This document shows, in pieces, positions 58,615 through 64,000 of a stretch of 64,000 nucleotides of DNA. Numbering within the stretch: the stretch's first letter is position 1; every line of letters begins with the position of its first letter. A model generated the notes under the pieces. It was not told where the DNA came from. It was given only the letters and a program-made list of their open reading frames with translations, and ran no database searches. The DNA comes from Bin127 sp965203505 (GTDB lineage Bacteria > Chloroflexota > Dehalococcoidia > Lucifugimonadales > Lucifugimonadaceae). Made by a program: the position numbers and the translations under genes. The stretch covers positions 1,240,001 to 1,304,000 of the forward strand of contig OZ241880.1 of the NCBI GenBank assembly GCA_965203505.1, written 5' to 3'.

Positions 58615-59721
58615 ATGGTTAGAGCAGCGGTTTTATACGCGCCCAACGAGCCGATGCCGATCAAGGATTTGGAGCAACTTCCGCCTCGAAACGGCGAGGT
58701 GCGCGTGAACATCGGCGCAGCTGGGATATGCGCATCTGACCACCATGTCATGAAGGGTCAGACGAATTTCCCATTGCCGATCGTGCTGGGTCACGAAGGC
58801 GCTGGCGTGGTCGACGAGGTTGGTGAAGGAGTCACTGACATCGAAGCGGGCGACCGATGTATTTTGTCGTTTGTCCCAAGTTGTGGGCATTGCCGTTCGT
58901 GCCGGACCGGATTGCAGAACGTGTGCGACACGAATCGTTTGACCGGGACGCGCCAGTACGACGGAACTTTTCGCTTTTTCGACGATGAAGGTATCGAGGT
59001 TCACCAGTTCGCGAAGCTAGGTGTGTTCGCAGAGAGCATAATCTGTCCGCAACAAGCGATTTACCCCATCCCCGACGACGTGCCGATGGACGTTGCAGCA
59101 TTGATCGGATGTTCGGTGACGACAGGCGTAGGCGGAGTGATCAATCAACCCAACGCGAAAGCAGGGATGACAGTGGCAGTGTTTGGTGTAGGTGGTGTTG
59201 GGTTAAACGTCGTCCAGGGTGCGCGTCTGCTCAACGCATCGCGAATCATCGCGGTCGACATCCTGGACAACAAGCTCGAGTTTGCTTATCGGTTCGGAGC
59301 GACGGACGTTGTGAATTCGCGCGCGGAGAACGCGGTTGAAAAGATCATCGAAATGACCGATGGTGGCGTGGATATGGCGTTCGACGCGTTCGGTCACGAG
59401 ATGACGACTAGGAGCGCGTACGACGCAACGCGCAAGGGTGGAACGTGCGTGATCATAGGCCTCGCGCCTGAAGGATCAGATGCGGCGATCCCGATGATCG
59501 ACATTGTGCGGAATCAAAAGACGGTTGTGGGCAGTTATTACGGTTCTGCGAGCCCACACGAGACGTTTAGAACACTGCTCGATTTCTACCGTGCTGGGAA
59601 ACTTGAGATCGGAGGATTGGCGCTCCGTAGTTACTCGCTCGACGAGATCAACGAAGCGTACGACGATCTGGAACGTGGCGCAGACGGGCGCGGCGTGATC
59701 TTGTTCGAGGGCGTTAACTGA
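58615..59721 (+). CDS. Zinc-dependent alcohol dehydrogenase
   Basis: A 368-residue MDR enzyme of the class III/benzyl alcohol dehydrogenase type. Catalytic-zinc ligands are Cys39 in GICASDHH and the His of LGHEGAG. The four structural-zinc cysteines lie in VPSCGHCRSCRTGLQNVCD (about residues 86-104). The cofactor motif is VAVFGVGGVGLNVVQGARLL. GCSVTTGVGGVINQPNAKAG is typical of the glutathione-dependent formaldehyde dehydrogenase group, but the substrate is unknown. It starts at ATG 58615 and is transcribed on its own after a hairpin-bearing leader. Confidence 0.93.
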   Translation: MVRAAVLYAPNEPMPIKDLEQLPPRNGEVRVNIGAAGICASDHHVMKGQTNFPLPIVLGHEGAGVVDEVGEGVTDIEAGDRCILSFVPSCGHCRSCRTGLQNVCDTNRLTGTRQYDGTFRFFDDEGIEVHQFAKLGVFAESIICPQQAIYPIPDDVPMDVAALIGCSVTTGVGGVINQPNAKAGMTVAVFGVGGVGLNVVQGARLLNASRIIAVDILDNKLEFAYRFGATDVVNSRAENAVEKIIEMTDGGVDMAFDAFGHEMTTRSAYDATRKGGTCVIIGLAPEGSDAAIPMIDIVRNQKTVVGSYYGSASPHETFRTLLDFYRAGKLEIGGLALRSYSLDEINEAYDDLERGADGRGVILFEGVN

Positions 59722-59856
59722 GCGATGAACGATTTCGAGCACCACACGAGATGTCAACAGGGTAAAATCAACTAACTAGCAACGCCTAGACCGCACCACG
59801 GGAACTGTCAGACGCGCGCCGGCAACGGCTGCGTCCGAAGAGCGGACAAATCCCTC

Positions 59857-60267
59857 ATGCTTGAAGACTACTTTCGCCAATACGGGATACTCGTCATGTT
59901 CCTATTGGTTGCCGTGGGCGTTCCGATCGGCATGTTGCTCTTGTCCTACGCTGCACAGTTCATTCGTGTGCGGCCGAGCCAAACATCCATAGTCAAGCGA
60001 ACTTCATATGAGAGCGGTTTAAGGCCGTTCAGTCCCAAACCACGTCTGTTTAACATCCGCTATTACTACTACGCGATTCTCTTCGTGGTTTTCGATGTGG
60101 AGACGGTGTTGCTGTTTCCGTGGGCGATCAAATATGGTGTGTTGTCGAAACAATTTGGGGCCATCGCCTTTCTAGCGGCGCTGGTATTCTTGGCTGTGGT
60201 CACGGTGGGTTACCTTTACGCGTGGCGCAAGGGAGCGCTCGAATGGACACGGAGCACCGACAATTGA
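59857..60267 (+). CDS. nuoA: NADH-quinone oxidoreductase subunit A
   Basis: A 136-residue subunit of complex I with three transmembrane helices (about 10-32, 72-92 and 102-124). KRTSYESGLRPFSPKPRLFNIRYY is the conserved loop of this subunit, and FDVETVLLFPW follows in helix 2. It is the first gene of an operon with nuoB, C, D, H, I. It overlaps nuoB by 25 bases. The 135 bases upstream should hold the promoter, but I see no convincing box there. Confidence 0.96.
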   Translation: MLEDYFRQYGILVMFLLVAVGVPIGMLLLSYAAQFIRVRPSQTSIVKRTSYESGLRPFSPKPRLFNIRYYYYAILFVVFDVETVLLFPWAIKYGVLSKQFGAIAFLAALVFLAVVTVGYLYAWRKGALEWTRSTDN

Positions 60268-60911
60268 CCTCTGATATTGAAACCGCCTACGGTGTTCCCA
60301 TGGGGCACGATCCGCGAAACCCGCTGTTCAACGTCACGTGGGATTTGGACCGTGACGAGGGCGACGAGGTCAACCTGATGAAGGCGACCCGACTGAGCCC
60401 GTTGCCTGAGCCGATAATCCACATGGATGATGACCACTCGCGCAACGTCATCGTCACATCCGTCGACTACCTCCTCAATTGGGCGCGCAAATCGTCTCTT
60501 TTCCCGCTGCAATTTGGGTTGGCATGTTGCGCGTTTGAGATGATTGCTTCGGCGATGGGCCGTTTTGATATATCCCGCTTCGGTATGGAAGCGTTCCGTG
60601 CTACGCCGCGTCAAGCTGACCTGATGATCGTGGCCGGCACGGTGACGTGGAAGATGGCAGTTCCGCTTCGCAGGTTGTACGAGCAGATGGCGGAACCAAA
60701 GTGGGTGATCTCGATGGGTGTTTGCGCCACGAGTGGCGGTCCATACTACCAGTCTTATTCGGTTGTTCCCGGCGTGAACCATATCGTGCCGGTCGATGTC
60801 TACGTCCCAGGGTGTCCGCCTCGTCCCGACGCGCTGCTCTACGGCATCATGCAGTTGCACGACAAGATACGTCGCTACTCTCTACTCGACAACCCCGCAG
60901 GTGGCTCATGA
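60243..60911 (+). CDS. nuoB: NADH-quinone oxidoreductase subunit B
   Basis: A 222-residue peripheral subunit that carries the N2 iron-sulfur cluster, the last before quinone. The four cysteine ligands are in FGLACCAFEMIA (two), SMGVCATSGGPYYQ and YVPGCPPRPDALLYG. The N-terminal extension before ILNWARKSSLFP is about 60 residues of charged sequence, longer than in many bacteria. The ATG at 60243 lies inside nuoA; its frame continues upstream, but only as the nuoA overlap. Stop overlaps nuoC by four bases. Confidence 0.96.
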   Translation: MDTEHRQLTSDIETAYGVPMGHDPRNPLFNVTWDLDRDEGDEVNLMKATRLSPLPEPIIHMDDDHSRNVIVTSVDYLLNWARKSSLFPLQFGLACCAFEMIASAMGRFDISRFGMEAFRATPRQADLMIVAGTVTWKMAVPLRRLYEQMAEPKWVISMGVCATSGGPYYQSYSVVPGVNHIVPVDVYVPGCPPRPDALLYGIMQLHDKIRRYSLLDNPAGGS

Positions 60912-61432
60912 GCAGAGCTTGGGATGGAGCCAAACTGGCCGAAGCGATTCGTAAATCGCTAACAGATGCTGTGGTAGATGCCAAGGGAGCCGACGTATGG
61001 ATACGACCAGATTCCGTTCCGGAGGTTATGCGGCTTTTAAAGGACGACGAGGAGTTCAGCTTCGAGTTGCTAAGCAGTGTGACGGCGGTCGACTACATCT
61101 CTTATTTTGAAGTTGTCTACCATCTGACGTCTCTGACTCGAAACGCGACCTCGGTTGTCAAGTCGAAGTGCGGTTTCGGACGGGAAGAGGCCCGTATACC
61201 TAGCGTGGTTGACATTTGGCGTGGCGCGGATCTGCAGGAACGTGAAGTGTGGGATCTGATGGGCATCATCTTTGAAGGTCATCCCAATCACAAACGGATA
61301 ATGCTTTGGGAAGGATTTCCAGGCCACCCGCTCCGTAAAGACTTCGCCACCTACGAGCAATCGATCGTACCGGAAGTTGATCGCCGGACGCCTAGTGCGT
61401 TGGCTTCAGAGATCGAAGGCGGGCAGGAGTAG
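60908..61432 (+). CDS. nuoC: NADH-quinone oxidoreductase subunit C
   Basis: A 174-residue separate NuoC (30-kDa subunit) that lines the quinone-site arm of complex I. ELLSSVTAVDYISYFEVVYH and VDIWRGADLQEREVWDLMGI are the family signatures, followed by GHPNHKRIMLWEGFPGHPLR. It is not fused to NuoD. ATG overlaps the nuoB stop (ATGA), and its stop TAG shares one base with the nuoD GTG start. Confidence 0.95.
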   Translation: MSRAWDGAKLAEAIRKSLTDAVVDAKGADVWIRPDSVPEVMRLLKDDEEFSFELLSSVTAVDYISYFEVVYHLTSLTRNATSVVKSKCGFGREEARIPSVVDIWRGADLQEREVWDLMGIIFEGHPNHKRIMLWEGFPGHPLRKDFATYEQSIVPEVDRRTPSALASEIEGGQE

Positions 61433-62550
61433 TGACGACTCAGGTCCGCACCGAACCGATCACGGTAAATCTGGGGCCTCAGCATCCTTCCACGCACGGC
61501 GTGTTCCGGATGCGGGTCACGTTTGATGGCGAAGAGATCATCGATGTGGAGCCGATCTTCGGATATCTGCATCGAGGTTCTGAGAAACTCGCCGAAGAAC
61601 GCACCTATGTACAGGTAGTGACGTTGACCGACCGCATGGACTACGTGGGTTCGATGCTCAACAATCAGGCGTACATGTTGGCAGTTGAAAAACTCGGGGG
61701 TGTTGAACCCGCGCCTCGGGGTGTCTGGTTGCGGATGATAGCGTCAGAGCTTCAGCGCATCGCTAGCCACTTAGTAGCCGTCGGCTTCTTGATACAGGAC
61801 CTCGGAGCTTGGGGCACCCCTCTGATCTACACGATGCGGGAACGAGAGAAGATTCTCGATCTTTTTGAGATGCTTTGCGGAGCCAGGATCACCAATTCGT
61901 ATCTGCGTCCGGGTGGCGTGTTCATGGATGCTCCCGAGGAGTTTTGGCCGGCTATGGATAGATTGCTTGATGAACTTCCTCCACGCATCGACGATCTGGA
62001 CGAGTTGCTGACCGAGAACGACATCATCTTTTCACGCACCAAAGGAGTTTCGGTCCTTACGCCTGAGCAGATGATTGACGCTTCGATCACTGGTCCGATG
62101 CTTCGTGCTGCCGGTGTGGACTGGGATTTGCGACATCGTGCGCCATACGACTACTACGACCAAGTCACATTCAGCCGGCCGCTGCACACCGCTGGTGACA
62201 ACTTCGCCCGATATTGGGTCCGGGTACAGGAAATGCGGGAGAGCATAAAGATCGTCCGGCAATGCGAGAAACTGATCGAACCTGGTCCGGTGCGTCCGCA
62301 TCACGACGATGTTCCGTGGTTGCTACGGCCGCCTGTGGGTGACGCCTATGCAGCGATCGAACATTCTAAGGGTGAATTAGGCTTCTACTTGGTTAGTGAC
62401 GGATCGATTTCGCCGTATAGATGCCACGTGAGGGCACCGTCGCTCATCAACCTCACGTTACTCCGGGATATGCTTGTCGGTGAACTCTTGGCTGATATGT
62501 TCGTCAGTTTTGGTAGCGTCGATATCAACATGGGCGAGGTGGATCGTTGA
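61432..62550 (+). CDS. nuoD: NADH-quinone oxidoreductase subunit D
   Basis: A 372-residue subunit forming most of the quinone-binding chamber with NuoB. It begins with a GTG. LGPQHPSTHGVFRMRV is the conserved N-terminal loop, IFGYLHRGSEKLAEERTY follows, and the C-terminal GSVDINMGEVDR is the usual end. LLTENDIIFSRTKGVSVLTP matches the family middle. Stop overlaps the nuoH TTG start (TTGA). nuoE, nuoF and nuoG are not present after it, unlike in Escherichia coli. Confidence 0.96.
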   Translation: MTTQVRTEPITVNLGPQHPSTHGVFRMRVTFDGEEIIDVEPIFGYLHRGSEKLAEERTYVQVVTLTDRMDYVGSMLNNQAYMLAVEKLGGVEPAPRGVWLRMIASELQRIASHLVAVGFLIQDLGAWGTPLIYTMREREKILDLFEMLCGARITNSYLRPGGVFMDAPEEFWPAMDRLLDELPPRIDDLDELLTENDIIFSRTKGVSVLTPEQMIDASITGPMLRAAGVDWDLRHRAPYDYYDQVTFSRPLHTAGDNFARYWVRVQEMRESIKIVRQCEKLIEPGPVRPHHDDVPWLLRPPVGDAYAAIEHSKGELGFYLVSDGSISPYRCHVRAPSLINLTLLRDMLVGELLADMFVSFGSVDINMGEVDR

Positions 62551-63818
62551 GTTCGCCGTTTCTGGACAACTCCTTGTTCCGGAATATCTACTGCTATCTC
62601 GCGGGCGGCAGCGACGGTTGCGCGTCGCGGGGCTATGACACTGCCGTTTTGCCTTCGGGATTGGAGTGGCTCGCGTTTGCGATAACCGCTTTCATCATCA
62701 TCAACGTCGTAATCAATGCGGCGCTGGGTGCGGTTGTCGTCTACATCTGGGGTGAGCGGCGCATTCTCGGACGGATTCAAAACCGTACCGGTCCGAACCG
62801 CTGGGGTCCATTCGGGATGTTCACCTCGGTGGCCGACGCGATCAAGACGCTCTTCAAGGAGGACATCGTTCCAGACGAGGCAGACCGATGGCTGTTTAAC
62901 CTTGCGCCGATATTGATGGTGGTCCCGGTATTGATGGTGTTGTCCGTAATCCCGTTTGGTCTCGGTACGTTTGTGGTGGATCTGAACGTCGGAATTTTGT
63001 TTGTGATCGCGGTCACATCGTTGTCTGGAATATCCGTCGTTCTGGCATCTTGGGCATCTGGCAACCGCATCGCAATATTCGCTGGGATGCGCTCGGTGGC
63101 GATGCTTATCAGCTACGAGATACCGATGGCGTTATCGCTAATTGGTGTGTTGATGATCGCGGGTTCGATGTCTTTAGGGAAGATCGTCGATGCACAAGAC
63201 GTGCCGTTTATCCTGGTGCAACCGTTGGGAATCTTCGTGTTCCTGATAGCCGCGCAGGCTGAGACTAGCCGTACGCCCTTCGACCTCATCGAAGCTGAAT
63301 CGGAACTCGCGGCCGGCTACCTCAACGATTACAGCAGCATGAAGTTCGGAATCTTCTTCTTGGCTGAATTCTTGGCGACAATCGTTGCATCCATGCTGAT
63401 CGTTACCCTGTTTCTTGGTGGTTGGCGCGGATGGGAACCAATACCATCGCAGATCTGGTTTGCTGGTAAGACGGTGCTGGTGTTGCTGTTCATCATGTGG
63501 ATGCGGTTCTCTTGGCCACGTCTGCGAGTCGACCAGATATTGTCGTTGGCTTGGAAGGGTTTATTTGAACTGACGTTGATCAACATATTCGTCACCGGTG
63601 TCTTGATCGCGATTTGGCCAGAACCGACCTACGTTCAGCTATGGATGATGGCTGGCATCAACTGGGTCGTATTCTTCATTTCGATCTGGGCGGTCAGCAA
63701 GTTATTGCGACCCGGCGATTACACAAGTCCTGAACCGGAACCGGGACGACCGGCTTATCCAGTGGCCACGAACGAGATTCCGGACGAAGTAACTTTCTCG
63801 GGAGGTGCGACGCGATGA
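62547..63818 (+). CDS. nuoH: NADH-quinone oxidoreductase subunit H
   Basis: A 423-residue membrane subunit with eight helices, from a TTG start overlapping nuoD. GPNRWGPFGMFTSVADAIKT with the KEDIVPDEADRWLFNLAPIL loop is the quinone-site signature. AQAETSRTPFDLIEAESELA is the conserved charged loop, and YSSMKFGIFFLAEF follows. It has a soluble, proline-rich C-terminal tail of about 35 residues. Forms the junction between the membrane arm and the peripheral arm. Its stop overlaps the next gene by four bases. Confidence 0.96.
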   Translation: MSSPFLDNSLFRNIYCYLAGGSDGCASRGYDTAVLPSGLEWLAFAITAFIIINVVINAALGAVVVYIWGERRILGRIQNRTGPNRWGPFGMFTSVADAIKTLFKEDIVPDEADRWLFNLAPILMVVPVLMVLSVIPFGLGTFVVDLNVGILFVIAVTSLSGISVVLASWASGNRIAIFAGMRSVAMLISYEIPMALSLIGVLMIAGSMSLGKIVDAQDVPFILVQPLGIFVFLIAAQAETSRTPFDLIEAESELAAGYLNDYSSMKFGIFFLAEFLATIVASMLIVTLFLGGWRGWEPIPSQIWFAGKTVLVLLFIMWMRFSWPRLRVDQILSLAWKGLFELTLINIFVTGVLIAIWPEPTYVQLWMMAGINWVVFFISIWAVSKLLRPGDYTSPEPEPGRPAYPVATNEIPDEVTFSGGATR

Positions 63819-64000
63819 TCGGCCTCGGACTACTCAAGGCGATGCGGGTGACGTTGAGAAACGCCCTCAAAGCACCATTCACGATCCAATACCCGAACAA
63901 AAAAGTCGGCATTGTCGGCGCGGCGAAGAACGAAGGCAAGTCGACGATTGGTTTGGTAGCTACCAAGCCGGTGACCGCCGCAAAGGCTGCGATGAGTATG
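63815..64000 (+). CDS. nuoI: NADH-quinone oxidoreductase subunit I-like, cut by the window edge
   Basis: 62 residues from ATG at 63815 before the edge. The first 25 (MIGLGLLKAMRVTLRNALKA and PFTIQY) look like the usual NuoI N-terminus, a membrane-surface helix with GLGLLKAM and an ITQYP-like end. The next residues, KKVGIVGAAKNEGKSTIGLV, are not what I expect before the two ferredoxin motifs, and no cysteine motif is reached in the window. Assignment rests on the first segment and on the gene order after nuoH. Confidence 0.7.
   Translation, partial: MIGLGLLKAMRVTLRNALKAPFTIQYPNKKVGIVGAAKNEGKSTIGLVATKPVTAAKAAMSM

Noticed and set aside
60120..60242. Longer nuoB start inside nuoA
   Set aside because: Only the nuoA overlap read in another frame; ATG at 60243 gives the family N-terminus.
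60647..60907. Longer nuoC start inside nuoB
   Set aside because: Shadow of nuoB; the ATG at 60908 overlaps the nuoB stop in the usual way.
1..64000. rRNA, tRNA, complete insertion sequences, prophage or replication origin
   Set aside because: I looked for rRNA cores, tRNA-like arms, transposase motifs (DDE), integrases and DnaA-box clusters and saw none that I could support.

Overview
The window looks like a chromosomal segment of a free-living, heterotrophic bacterium of moderate to high GC. My best guess is a Chloroflexota lineage of the SAR202/Dehalococcoidia kind. This is an inference from three things. The complex I operon at the right edge runs nuoA-B-C-D-H-I with no nuoE, F or G between D and H. 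There are four enolase-superfamily (mandelate racemase/muconate lactonizing) genes, a family known to be expanded in SAR202. Sugar-acid enzymes and zinc alcohol dehydrogenases are also abundant. No rRNA or tRNA gene was seen to settle it.

Layout. 1-630: a vapBC toxin-antitoxin pair cut by the left edge. 931-11459: a nearly complete pentose-phosphate and glucose-6-phosphate gene set on the minus strand (tkt, a Fic protein, rpiB, tal, pgi, an unknown gene, gnd, zwf). 11680-20070: sugar and sugar-acid genes (two SMP-30 lactonases, a HAD phosphatase, an aldehyde dehydrogenase, a GH4 glycosidase, a zinc dehydrogenase) with an EEP nuclease and a frameshifted retropepsin-like gene. 20109-27125: an accessory region with intact and broken toxin-antitoxin genes, tiny membrane proteins, an HNH-like gene, and a C5-methyltransferase/PLD-nuclease restriction module lying between two fragments of what may be another restriction-modification gene. 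27139-30470: a molybdoenzyme, an SDR, and an AAA ATPase/DUF4276 pair that resembles a phage-defence module. 30479-38824: four enolase-superfamily genes in two pairs, with three small four-helix membrane proteins and a second DNA methyltransferase between them.

39041-46273: a membrane-anchored vWA-like protein, a very large subtilisin-like protease with Thr-Pro linkers, and a frameshifted membrane protein. 46309-55301: a secreted cyclophilin, a 2-oxoacid dehydrogenase E1alpha-E1beta-E2 operon followed by lipB, a 983-residue lipoprotein ending in a degenerate cyclophilin domain, and thrC. 55311-59721: a J-domain/PQQ-propeller fusion, a decayed antitoxin, a GNAT acetyltransferase, a selenoprotein-W-like protein and a zinc alcohol dehydrogenase. 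59857-64000: the complex I operon, whose genes all overlap at their stops and starts.

Short GC-rich hairpin repeats are scattered between genes throughout. One composite copy lies in frame inside pgi and encodes about 40 extra residues. Another hairpin supplies the end of gnd and sits just before zwf. The left-hand metabolic operon feeds glucose-6-phosphate through the oxidative and non-oxidative pentose-phosphate branches. The dehydratases, lactonases and dehydrogenases look like an oxidative route for sugar acids. LipB beside the lipoyl-dependent E2 fits lipoylation of that enzyme.
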